Below are positions 32,511 through 44,336 of a stretch of 64,000 nt of DNA, one piece after another. A program made the position numbers and the translations under genes. The first letter of the stretch is position 1; each line of letters starts with the position of its first letter. The notes beneath the pieces are model-generated. The model had not been told where the DNA came from and did not search any database. It saw only the letters and a list, made by a program, of their open reading frames with translations. The DNA is taken from NCBI GenBank assembly GCA_034440635.1, contig JAOTON010000977.1:558001-622000 (forward strand), in the 5' to 3' direction. This DNA comes from Lepas anatifera. Its lineage: Eukaryota > Arthropoda > Thecostraca > Lepadidae.

Positions 32511-33325
32511 TTAACACGTGCATTGACGGGGAGGGTACCCGAACCCCCTCGGGTTTTTCGGAAATATACTAAAACCGGCGGCGCGCATCGCCTCTGTACT
32601 TGGCATACCTTTTCTCTCATCATTTTTACAACTTTTGTTAAAATTTTAAGGTTAGGTCATCTCAGGTCAGGTCACCAGTACAGGTCAAGTGACCTGACCT
32701 AAAAAATTTTAAGATAGCATAAGTCGGAACAGGGAGAATTTATCTGATTGAAACGCATATCGCATAATGGGCCCACCGATTTCTCTAAGATATGTTCCGG
32801 TATTTTTTATATCGATGGCCTAAGGTCAGGTACGAGCCATGACCTCTCCATTGGAAATACATGGGAAAAATGGTCTTAACTGAATAACTTGGCAACGGAT
32901 GGTGATAGAGCGTTTATTTTAACTGCATTAGATTTGCCTTGTATTTGCAGTTCTAGTGATATGCATTTTATCTAATTTGACCTTGACCTAGCAAGTTCAT
33001 ATCACATATCATTCGATTCGGCTTGCTGCGAGGATTCATATAGTTCCAATTGTTTTGCTCTATCTTTAATCGTTCAGATGTAATGACCGAAAACCTTCAT
33101 TTACATGTTATCCCTATGACGGTATGTTTTGACCTCTAGTGACCTAAAACGTGACCTGACAAAAAATGGTTCAAATATTTTCTATGGAGAAGTGGATGGG
33201 CTATCCAACGTCGTTTACCGTTTTTCGCTACCTAGCGTGGTTCTCGAGATCTTAGGGGGGGACGGATACCCGCCCGCCCCGTCAAAGCGAAGGTGGCTCA
33301 GACCCCGCGTCAGTGCGCGTGTTAA
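32511..33325 (-). mobile_element. T2 TTAA element
   Basis: TTAACACGTGCATTGACGGG at the left and CGTCAGTGCGCGTGTTAA at the right are inverted repeats. About 815 bases, no ORF. The interior holds AGGTCA clusters (32650-32700) and a core near 32825-32870 (GACCTCTCCATTGGAAA) also found in T1. Confidence 0.8.
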
Positions 33326-34329
33326 ATCCTGATAGACTCCACAATGCTGCAGCGAGGAGCATGATTATAATTTGGTACGATGTTATTTGACCTGTCTTCT
33401 CGCGTCCGGGATCCCACACTAACCAGATTCAGTGGAATTATATGTTCGGGAATCTATCAACGGGAATCTAAATGCATTAGATTATCGAAAAATTGATTGT
33501 TGACCGTATAAGCCACGATGATTATGCGTAAACAGGTTTTTTAAATAGTATGGAGAGACGAGGCAACACTTCGAGGATTCAATGGAATTCTGAAGATGTA
33601 TGACCTTGATATCCCGAGAAAAGCTGTGAATGGAGCCCGAGGTGAAATGACGTGGTTCAGTGTCAATTGAACCCCATAAATGAGGTTTCAACTGAGCGCG
33701 AGTTACGGCTTATTATTTCGAGATACTGTTACGCTCTGTTGTTGATATGACCGTAGAATTACAATTACAGTCGACGGGCACTAAAATCACAGGCATGGTG
33801 CGGATGATGTCTGTTGTATGTATGTACATACCCCTAAACCAGTAGGGCAGAGTCAGGCAAGAGCAATATGTAAGAGTACCGTTGAGCACACATGGCATAT
33901 AGGAATTACCCTCTGCCACTCGTAATATATATCGATCTGTTTCTCGCGTCTTCGGCGCACTGCCGATACTTTTGTGGTATCTTTCTAAAAAAATGTGACA
34001 GAAACTTTCCTCTGGAACGTAAATCGTAAATACTTCTTTGTTTCTATTCCATTGTTGTAAAAACCTATTTTTGTGTGGGCTGTGTGCTTGCTCTTTATCT
34101 TGGTCCGCTGTAAAACTCGGGGATTTCTGCGCCCGTCATTAGGAATAATATTTCGAAAGCAAGAGCAGGCATTGGGCCGTTGTCCAAATTTATACTACTA
34201 TTACAGTAATGTGTTTGTCCATGTCCCCACGTAAATATCATTGCTTCGTCTATTAGCTGCCATGGGCGAAGGTCAATCCTCATTTCCCACCCAACGGCTG
34301 CTATAGTATATAGGATAATGTAGAGGGAG
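33326..34329. other. No supported feature
   Basis: AT-rich, with short chance ORFs only; no repeat pairing found. Confidence 0.3.
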
Positions 34330-34700
34330 TATATCATATTGTGACGTCATAGGTCAATGACCTTAAATGATATTTACCCCAACATTTTAGGAAAGGTTCC
34401 TTGTGACATTTCCTCTGTGACCCTGGTCCGCCTTTAGCCTATTCTCAACCTTTTCCGAACCATTACGGCATTATCCAATAGGTCCCCAGCACAGTCAAGG
34501 TTTGAGCTTTTTGACATTGTTTGACCTTGAAGATACTGACCTAGGTCAATAAAATTGGCTATGATGTAGATCACTATAGCCCCACCCACCCCTCACTCGG
34601 CGTTTTCCTAAGCCTCTTAGTTTCCGAGATTCCATGGGAGCCTAATAGGCCTCCCTCCATTGCGCATTAGTGCCGGACCCCTCTCCAGTACGGGTGTTAA
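34330..34700 (-). mobile_element. T3 TTAA element, one end only
   Basis: The right end CTCTCCAGTACGGGTGTTAA and internal text (GTGACGTCATAGGTCAATGA) match the T3 copies in inverse orientation. About 370 bases remain of about 900. Confidence 0.55.
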
Positions 34701-34944
34701 GACACAATCCGTGTGTTAGAGGTAGCCAGAGTATTAATGTCACAATACCCAGTTTTTAGGAATCTATTTTTATGGAACTCAATTCAAAGTCTTCTTGCTA
34801 CACCAAGACCAAGAATTTGTCATTTTGTCTGTTGCATTATGCTGATTCTGGTGAAGGGCTGTGCCCAGATATGTATATAATATCAGTGTATATGCTTCAT
34901 TTTTTTAATAAATTTTGTTCAAGTTGTTCCTGGTAAGGCTGCTG

Positions 34945-35108
34945 GCGTCGGAGTCTCACTAAAGTCATCAAGGGACTTGTCACGGAGACCCCGACCCCTC
35001 AATGGAGGGTTAATAAGTTTAACGTCTCATAAAGCACAGGGACGGCCGCCCCGCTCAGGTCACCCTCTCACCAGTCAGTTGCCAGCCGAACTGTACGTCG
35101 GGTAAACA
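34945..35108 (+). repeat. Dispersed repeat R6, copy 2
   Basis: Same ordered blocks as at 28685 (GACCCCGACCCC, TTTAACGTCTCATAAAG, GCTCAGGTCACCCTCTCACC, TACGTCGGGTAAAC). Confidence 0.55.
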
Positions 35109-35524
35109 TTTATTTTATTTTATTTTACAACCAAGATTCGAGGAGGCAGGCTGATAAACATATTGTAAGCTTATAATCATGCTGCTCAGCCCTGCACTCG
35201 AAGTCTTTAAGCTTTTTTAATAAGAATGAAAAAATAGGGGATAGGGTTCATAAGCGTCACCAAAGACAAAAGAACCGTCAATCTTCAGCTTCTTAATCAA
35301 GAAACCTTCTCTTTTAAACCCAAAACGTACCGGATTTGATAGAAGTGCTGTCTTCGGCACTGGAAAGTTCCAAAATCTTGTATTTATTAACAATTTAGCT
35401 GACATCGGGAAAATTTGGGACTAAGTCAGGTTCAGGGCCTCTCGCCTCCCCCTTCCAACGTGTATACAAGCGTGTACCTGGAAAGATGAAATGAGGTGTC
35501 CCCGGGGCAATAAAGCCGAAAAAT

Positions 35525-35714
<190 letters not shown>

Positions 35715-36870
35715 GCCACTATTCAGCCTATTTGAATAATAGATGTGTACAGTCTAACGCTCTTTCTTCCAAACAGTGCGAGAGCATATGAATTATCGGC
35801 ACGTTGTCTTCATTCTTTTGAGCATAGCTAGAAAATGTTCAGTCTCCATTCTAGTTTTTGGTTAAATTTTGACCCACATCTAGCCACACTTCCTATGTGA
35901 TTTTCACACAAAAATCAAGCTGCTAAACGTTGTATGTTGTACATTTTCCTATTTTACCTCCCGGGGCCAAATGTCAGGTTCAATTCACCGGATCAGAGTG
36001 ATATCCGGTATCATACCCGAGCATCTAAGCATCCAACGTCAACAACATGAGCATCCCATCCAGAAAGGTCGGGTCATTTTGCACCTTATAACCCGGGTTC
36101 CCTTTTCCCACCGGTCCCACTTAAGTCCAGTGATACCTAGCTCCTGCTATGCCCAGAATATTTATTGGCCTTTTGTGACCCTATAAATGTTTTTCTTTAA
36201 TTTGTAAATCAAGGCTGAGAAACCAGAATTTGGCGCCAACCTTCCCGCGGCGTTACCGACGCACGCGAACTGCCTACTCTCCTCGACGACCAATATGAAC
36301 ACTACGCGGGAAAACAAGCCGCCAAAAAACAGGCTTTACAATTTTTTAGGTATAAAAAGAGAAAAAAGCAAGAAGCTGCACTTATGGGAAAGGGTTAATA
36401 ACCAGTTTTGAACGAAATTTACAGGTGTCCAGGAACAGGTAAGGACAGTTGCCTTGTATCCGCTCCTAGCTACATAGCTTACACCCATAGACAAGATATC
36501 AAGGTTCAGAGCACAATGAATTGCAGAGTGCACAGTCTTGAGGCAATATCTAAAGGAAGACAAGACAAAAACAAAAACATGGGACAGGTTACCTAGACTA
36601 GAAAAAAGTTCCATAAAGGTAGGATGGAACACACACGTGTGTGGTCCACACGCCTGCACTATGCCTGAAAAACGCAGGGCAAATCACCGTGACACAGAGG
36701 GTATCCCGCATCACACACGTACGTTCCAATTCACCAGAAACATAAATTCTCAAACAACCACATATACAGAAACATATTCAGAAATCACGCCCACAAGCGC
36801 AGACGTGTGCATACTTAAACGTAACCACGCAGAGGTACTCTCACGTACGATAACATGTAGACGGGTTGGA
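35715..36870. other. No supported feature
   Basis: Putative intron. Chance ORFs only; no splice-bounded coding segment recognised. Confidence 0.3.
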
Positions 36871-36873
36871 AAG

Positions 36874-37906
36874 TTAACCCGCGCCCCACCGGGGGTCCGG
36901 CGCCACCTTTGCCCCACCGGGGGGCCATCGATGGCCCCCCTCTAACTCCGAAAATATGGGCGTTAGCGCAAATCTGCAAAGTGCAATAGAAAGCTCGCGT
37001 GAATTCAGTAAGAAATTACTTCGCATGTTTTAGTGCTCAGGTCAATGGTTTGACCTCCAGAGGTCAAATTAGGTCAAGATCGGCTATTTTCACTCAAATA
37101 TGCAATGATTAAGCAAACTGGGCATAACTCATATGTCATTAGAGCTATTGAGGCCTGGTAAAGTACATTTGATAGAAAATTGCCAGTACTTTTTCCGCTA
37201 TGTGGAACGTAAAGACCTCCCGCCAGTGGTTTGACCGCCAGAGGTCACCTGGTGACCTAATATGACCTGAGGTCACGAAAGGTCAAAAGTGACCTTGCCG
37301 TATATCAAATGAAAGCCAGTGACAAGACAAACACGATGGTGTTTGTTTCACCGCTCTAGCTCAATTAGGTCAAAAGTTATTGTCCAAATACTGTTTTTGA
37401 CCTCTGGTGACCTTGGATGACCTTGGAAAAGTCAAAGGGCAAATATGACCCCTGGGATCCGTGAAAGGGTGTCCAAAAACGTTGTTCTGAGCAGTCTGAG
37501 TATTTGCAATCATTTTTGTGGCTTTTATATCATGAAATAGCTTTTCCCCATGCTTTGTCAATGGGAGAGGTCGCCTCGTGACCTGACCTCAGGGCACGAA
37601 ATCGAAAAATCCCGGATATACACCTTGTAGACCCTGGAGGGGTCATGAAGTGTAGGAAGTTTCAAATCGATCGACTTTGAAATGTAGCTCTTACAAAGCT
37701 CTAAAGGTGAAGTGAGGTGACCTTGGTTGACCTCGTCTGGTGACCTGACCTTGGGTGACCCGGGGTAAAAATTTCAGGGATGATGGGAAAATGATGCAGT
37801 GAGAGGTAGAGCCCTCAATCGCGGTGCTGCGCCTCGTCGTTTTTCTGCTATCCCGGAAAAACCTCGGGGGGCATCGATGGCCCCTTCTCGGTGGGGCGAG
37901 GGTTAA
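36874..37906 (-). mobile_element. T1 TTAA element, copy D
   Basis: TTAACCCGCGCCCCACCGG at 36874 and GGGCGAGGGTTAA ending at 37906. The left palindrome is intact; the right one has lost symmetry (GGGGGGCATCGATGGCCCCT). The interior is nearly identical to copy C. Confidence 0.9.
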
Positions 37907-38569
37907 GGAGTCGACGACAACTTACATCTAACATCAGCTCAGCAAGCCATATGAGGCGTCCCGTGGGAAATTCTTACATAGGACTCAACTGAACTCTCAG
38001 TACTTAAATCTTATACATCCCTCAGTATGTTTCTAAAGGTTGATTGGCATTAATAGTTACTAAGGAAAAGTGTTTTTAATATTTTGAAGTGTCTGATATG
38101 TGACGTATTGACGTCAAAGGACACCCAGATCTAAAAATTGAAAACTTTGCAGAACTTTGTCCAGAACCAACCGCATACAAAATACAAATAAACAAATTTT
38201 AAAGGGCTCGGTCTCAAAACTGTCCATCTCTGCGCGATTTAGCGTGGAATATCATATCGGTAAAATAAATGAAGCAGTGAACGAGTAGATTGGTCTTGCT
38301 GGTATGCTGATTCCTGTCTTTCGTCTTCACGGATTTTGTGTTTTATGTTAAAGAAAATTAAATTATGTCTCAACTCTCTACCTAACCTCAGATTTTTGTG
38401 ACCTCAGGCCTCATGACCTATGCAGTTACAAACCAAAAATCAGCCATGCATAAATGGGGCCATCGATATGTTAACTTGTAAAATGTGAGCTACATCGATG
38501 CGGCGATGGTGAACAATATAACAAGTGGTTGATCTACCCTGAAAATGCGGCACTCATGAAGGTACATAC

Positions 38570-38678
38570 CTCGTCTCTGCTGCTCTGAAAGAGAGGCCAG
38601 TACAGATGCGTTGATGGCCGAGGACTGTAGACAGACGCTTCCCAGCACCATGTGGACGAAAGCCTGGGTGGCCGCCAT
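38570..38678 (-). CDS. Candidate first coding exon of the IR gene (start codon and signal peptide)
   Basis: ATG at 38678-38676 in strong context (AGCCATGGCG), 36 codons, donor CGAG|GTATGT. Residues FVHMVLGSVCL form a short hydrophobic core, with a plausible signal cleavage after SSAINA. It ends with one base of a codon, which the exon at 31756 completes. No recognisable homology. An alternative reading is an internal exon, since the frame stays open for some bases upstream of the ATG. Confidence 0.4.
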
Positions 38679-38679
38679 G

Positions 38680-39384
38680 GCTGGAGGCCAGCGCCCTCTC
38701 TTCTTAAACGCCCGGTAACACTTTGGAGTGCTTCCACCGTGTACGGCAGAACCCAATCTCTGGCATTCTGATCCCTTGCTATTCTCGTGTGCTATAGTTT
38801 TACATAAGGCATTGCTTTTAAACCACTGTTTCCCTTGTTTTAACCAGTGCTTTTGAGAACGATACGATACAGTTAATTTCTACCGGTTTTGTTTTCCTCA
38901 CTATATTAGCTTTCTTACCGGATCATTAAAAAATGAACCTTCTTAGTGAGAGACGCCAATTGCACTAAGTATTTATTCACAAGGACATAACTTATGATTA
39001 TTCAGCAGGATCAGTTCACTTTTCCTTTGTGGGACAGCGCGTGCCAAATTTTGTCAGTTTCGTTCCCACCAGAGCACTGTATCAGTCTTTCTCTCTGTAT
39101 CTGTATCAATGAAGACAAGGTCAGCTGCGCCACCTTGCGTGCCCGGAGGCGTCACCAGGGGTCAACCACCACTGACCCCTCCGTTTAACGCACGCTGGGC
39201 TGATAGCCACCGTCGGCGCCACCATCTAGTATCGTAGGTTACCAGTGTCAAACAACAAGCGCTGGTGGTTACCGCCCGCTGCATGAGAGGTTAGTGGGTA
39301 TCAGGAGCAGCACGCTTAGCATACAGGAGCAGACGAGTCACGAAATGTAAAATAATGCATGGGGTTATCGACGTGCCAGCTTCA
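38680..39384. other. Upstream flank of the candidate IR start, no feature named
   Basis: AT-rich; no clear TATA or initiator element could be chosen. Confidence 0.3.
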
Positions 39385-39532
39385 ATGTCAAATAGTGTCG
39401 CCAACAGTTTCCCTGCTGGAAGAACTTCCGGGGAGTTAAATGGTTCCTTCCTCAGGGAAACCGCCGGGACTTGAACAACACGGGTTGTCCACGTGGGAAG
39501 TGGACACACCGACCACTGCACCATCGCGCCCC
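39385..39532 (-). repeat. tRNA-derived SINE, family S, copy 1
   Basis: On the minus strand GGGGCGCGATGGTGCAGTGG carries an A-box-like start, and GTTCAAGTCCCGG is a B box about 45 bases later. The tail has TTCCCTGAGGAAGG and CAGGGAAACTGTTGGCGAC. Tail blocks recur at 50440 and 51317. Confidence 0.75.
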
Positions 39533-41230
39533 GAAGGGTCGCGAGATACTGACGTACAAATACAGACTAGTTATCCATCTTCCTCGTCGTCGCTGTCTTG
39601 CTGCTAAACCTGCCGTACACTGAGAGCCATTGCCAATGCGGTTTTACTCATTTACTAGGGAAGGGTCCAAACTGGTGGTGACCGTACAGATCCTAGGCGA
39701 TGACGCGCTCGTAGACATTGGAAAAGTTGTATCTTACCTGAGAGAAGAAGATTTTGACGTAGTATACACTCCCGTTAGAGATTCTTAGATTTCACACATT
39801 CTGTATAGCCCACTTTAGCTAATAAGGACAATCTTAGGATAATGTTATAAAATACTGACGGGCACGTATAGCCTTTGCAGCTGCAGTACCCTAAAACTCA
39901 AATAATCAAACTGGTGGTGACTGGGGGGGGGGTGAGCTGGAAGACGGAGCTGAGGCAAGCTAATTAGTTAGATATCAGAGAGGGTGGCCGAGAAGATTTC
40001 TTACACTCAAATTTGGAACATGTTTTTGAAAGGATTCGATGGTTACTGCAGTTTAAAGAAACATCAAAGTCGAAGTCTTATGGCTTCGAATGAGGGAAGG
40101 TATGTACGTACAATTTTACGGACCATACAATTTTGGGACCCCTTCCCCGTGATCCGGCAGTTTGGAAAATTCCCCCTCTCCTGTCCCACTTTCGACACCA
40201 ATTCATTCACTGTAAGTGTAGTTTCTACGGGTTTTATTTCATCGACATTGTTCACTTAATCCCATGCGAAGTCGACTTCTTCCACTGCAGAAGATCTTGG
40301 TCGGTGCCCTGCGGCCTGTTAGGACCTCGCCCACTTTTTGGTATTTTCAGAGCAGTCTGCCGTGGATTTGGTTACATCAGCAAGCTAGTCGCGGATATCT
40401 GCGTATCCAACTCAACTGTAGTCATGAGCCATGGGCCATGAAAGGAGGAGAACATTTTCTTGGAGAGTGCTTGTATTTTGTACTTAGAGCGTTGGTACAT
40501 CATGTCACAATGTTGCACTGAATGGGCATTGAGGCATACCTTAAGTCCAGAGAGATAGTAAAAAAGATACATTCGTCACAATAAAACGTTTTGTCACACA
40601 GTTCTGATTATTACAAATTTTAACGAAAGCACAAAGTGTTTCGAGCTTGTGTTGATCAAACACTTCGCTCGTTTCTGAAAAAAGTAGGCACAGCCGGAGT
40701 ACACGAAAATATCGTGTAATCAAAAAGCAAAAAAGAACAGTACACAAGTGCCACATTCACGAATGGAAGACCTTACGCATGTGCAAATGTTGAGTACATT
40801 TTACGGCAGCTTTCTTTACATAATAGGTATGTAGATACATAATTTTACAACCTTAACAACAGAAATGCGACGGAACTACATTAATGTGGACGTACGCAAC
40901 AGATAAGCCAGAAAACCCAAATCGCTCCATGTTTGACAAAGCCTAGCTATCTAGCAAGATGCATAAATTCTATGAAAGACATAGGTACAACAGTTTTCTA
41001 ACCCAATCTCTTTCATCTTAATCCCTTTCAACATTTCTAACGCGGTAAGTGAGGTGTACTATTAAGGTGGATGTTCTAATCCCACAGAACCTCCCGGAGA
41101 CAGAATAAAAGAGAAACTTGTTTTACGTATATACATTCCTCAAATTGTAATCTCCCAGTCCACAGCAGAAGAATGGAAATATCAGCGTACCCAAAAAGAT
41201 GGCAGATTCAAATTGAGGATGACTATGAAG
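39533..41230. other. Intergenic stretch between the two genes
   Basis: No coding signal. It should contain the 3' UTR of the hydrolase gene just below 41231, but I could not find a canonical AATAAA on the minus strand within 130 bases of the stop. Confidence 0.35.
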
Positions 41231-41860
41231 CTAGAATGGTCTTGCTGTAGTCGCCAGTGTTTGAAAAGGCGACTCTTTCGCCTGGTAAGGTCGACTGGTC
41301 CGAAAGGATCGGCTCGTCGCAAACGACGGCGGCGGCAGGGAGCGTCCCACCTGACCCGGCTGGTCGACCGGACCTGCTCTCCGAAACTGAGACCTCTGGC
41401 CTTGGAAGGAACGGGTCGGCCCCCGGAAGAAACTATGAGACCGTCCAAAGAGCTGGTTTCTGGGTGACTGGAGAGGGTGACTGGACGGATTCGGGCTCGG
41501 CGCAATGGGTGCGTGAGTAGGCAGACCTCGAGTGTCAAACGCTCCTGGTGGATTTTGAACGGGACGCAATGTGGACGCAGGTCGCGGCTGCTGCGGTTGT
41601 CTAGTTGGGAAGGATCTGGCCGCCTTCTGGAAAGGTCTGCTGGTCACGAAGGAGTTGCTGGGAGGAGGTCTGAGTACTGGCCCGGCGCGGGGTGACGGAG
41701 TGCTCGACGGAAGGTTGCTCCTCCGAAACAGCTGGTTGTTGCGAGGAGGAGGCGGCCGAACAGCGATACAGCGAATCATGACGATGCCGGAGGGATTGAC
41801 GTCCAGCTGAATGGTGTCGTCCGGAAACAGCAGGCCAAGCGTGAGCAGCTCGAACAAATC
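41231..41860 (-). CDS. GH27 exon 8: end of beta-sandwich plus long Pro/Ser/Arg/Phe-rich tail
   Basis: Acceptor CCGGTCAG. The first about 35 codons finish the GH27 C-terminal domain ([20 protein letters not shown]). From [10 protein letters not shown] onward the frame stays open for about 170 further codons, rich in Pro, Ser, Arg and Phe, with no Cys and loose repeats (NQLFRRS / NQLFGRS; SRPFQ / TRSFQGQ / SRPYQ). It ends ATTARPF and stop. GC content and the long stopless frame support translation. GH27 enzymes I know end near the GIVM motif. Confidence 0.88.
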   Translation of the reverse strand, partial: DLFELLTLGLLFPDDTIQLDVNPSGIVMIRCIAVRPPPPRNNQLFRRSNLPSSTPSPRAGPVLRPPPSNSFVTSRPFQKAARSFPTRQPQQPRPASTLRPVQNPPGAFDTRGLPTHAPIAPSPNPSSHPLQSPRNQLFGRSHSFFRGPTRSFQGQRSQFRRAGPVDQPGQVGRSLPPPSFATSRSFRTSRPYQAKESPFQTLATTARPF

Positions 41861-44273
41861 CTGACCGGAGGAGGAGGGGAGCGAGGTTACTAGTGAACGA
41901 TACGTGAAACCTGTAAAGGATATTGATCGTTAGCATGCCAATATGTTTGAGAATTAATATTATATACACAAAGGGACCTGTAGATGCTGGTGACAGCGAA
42001 ATATCGTCCCAATTTTTTTGGCCTTTTTGTATCTAATATCAACTCTCAAACATATTGGCATGCTAACGTCGATATATTTTGTATATTTCTCTCCATCATG
42101 TTGCCACAAGCTATCCGTATAAATGTAAGTGAAATCCATACATTTGGAGGCTTTGAGCAATAGAAAACAAGATGGCATGCAAATCAATTTGAGGTTCGCT
42201 GTAACGTTTAGGCATTGACTTCAGCTGAAAGTTGAAGCAAGATGACTGAACAGAATCACCTTACAAATGATGGCAAAATGATCAGTATACGTACTCCATA
42301 TTTTCACGCTCTAGATGCTATGTCAGTAGATACGTTGACACCGGCGACAATATTATTTGCCAGCCCAGCTGGCTGTCCAGGACGTTACAGCCCAGCTGCC
42401 TAGCATGTTACATCTCAGCTGGCTGTCCAGCACGTTACAGCCCAGCTGCCTAGCATGTTACATCTCAGCTGGCTGGCCAACATGTTAGCCCAGCTGCCTA
42501 ACATGTTAAATCCCAGCTGGCTGGCCAATATGTGCGGTACCAGTGTTCACTTTTTGGGGAGGGGGAGTGTAGGCTGGAAGATTGCACCATAGCACGATTA
42601 GCTGTTCATTTCGTTTTGGCTCATCTTTTTAGAACACAAAATTGAGTGTTGTCTTTAACCCCCGCTCATCACGGTAATAGACGCGCACTTGTTTACTCTG
42701 CCAAGAGGGCCAAGAGCACGTTAAGCAGCGTTGCAAGTCTGGTTTCAAGGCAACACTGGATTTGGTGTTCTAACAAGATAGAAGTTGAGTCCAAAAGAAA
42801 ATAACAGCTATTCGTGTCGTCGACCAGTCTTCCAGCTTGTCCCCCCTCCCCAAAAAAGCCAGCCCTGGCAACGCGTGCATGTCGGCCACCTTTAATGAAC
42901 ATGGGAACTGGTCAATATCGTTAAATGTAAACAAGACTAGTGCTAGAACCTGGATGACAGGGCAGCGCCATCTACTGACCTCAGTCCGGTAGCCAGCAGG
43001 GCTGGTCATGCCCAGCTCCTGAAGGGTCACCGAGACCTGACTCGGCGTGCCGTCCACGCGCTGATTGAAGAAGACGACGGCGAACGAGTAGAAGCCGTCG
43101 ATGATAGGTGTTATGGGCTTGGTCCACATTTCTATGCCTTTCTCCTGGAGAGAAAACAGGCAAAGGAAGCGAACGCCCGGAAAACCGATTTATACCAGAG
43201 CATGATAGTTACACTGCTCGGACGGGTATAAGTGCTCCCTTGGCTCACTTGCATAACAAACGGCGTCACGTGATGAAACATAAACTGGGAAAGTGTTTTT
43301 TTATTCCGGATCTACTGAAGAAATAAGATGGTGACTGAATTATACTAAGTGGTCACTAGCCAGCGTTTCCACTCCCATAATCTATTGAATAATAATGTCT
43401 TTTAAAATAATGTATTATAAAATCTGAAATATAATTATCTGTCTTCTTTCCTTACATTACAACGGAGTTTGTATCACAGGTGCAAGGTTCAGGAGGGTGA
43501 CAGTGACTGGGCCTTCGGGTCCAGCGAACGCCGCCAATTACTCCCTGGATCGATCTAACGGGTCATTTTAAAGTGCCACCGACAAGTTGCGCTGCCTCAT
43601 GTTTCTGCATTTAGACGCGCGATCATTCGGTTCAATTATGATGTTCCAGCGTCCAGCTGGTTGGCAAATTTGCTACACCTCCATCATTTTAGATTTTGCA
43701 GATATATACCTTCACTGTATATATCTATATTTTGCCATTGTTATTCAGATAAAATCTGGATCACTATTGCGATATTATGTTCTGTTACGGAGTAATTAAG
43801 CCCCCGGCAATGTTAAAACTACGTATGGTGCTGAATTGGTACAGACAGTGTTGCCAGGTAACGTTAATTGCCGCTGCTGGTGCATTGTGTTTGGTAAACT
43901 GTGTTGCAGCATTTCTCCTAGATTAGTGCTGTTGAAACAGATCGTCTGTGGAGTGGTTTTGTGCAGTGGTTGGGGTGTAAGGCGACCGAGCGGTCACAAA
44001 ACTGTGCATGTCTACAGGTGCTACTTATGCGCCACAGCGCTGTATCGACCCTGTGGTCGCCTAGGTTTTAGTGTCGTCACAGACTACTTAAACATAATAG
44101 AAAGGTGGGGAAATGTGCTTCTCAAATATACGGTGAATTGCACCGAGTCAGGCGGCCGTTGGTTGTATTATCTAAGTGCCTGGAAGAGTCAGTTTCTGTG
44201 TAAATTTGAGTAAAAGCTGCTATGTCGGAAAATAGGGAATGTGATATTTCAGGAAACTGTGCTAGTACTGATA

Positions 44274-44336
<63 letters not shown>

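Noticed and set aside
34095..34337. Minus-strand 80-codon ORF as an IR exon
   Set aside because: No matching acceptor and donor pair, and the sequence shows no receptor motif.
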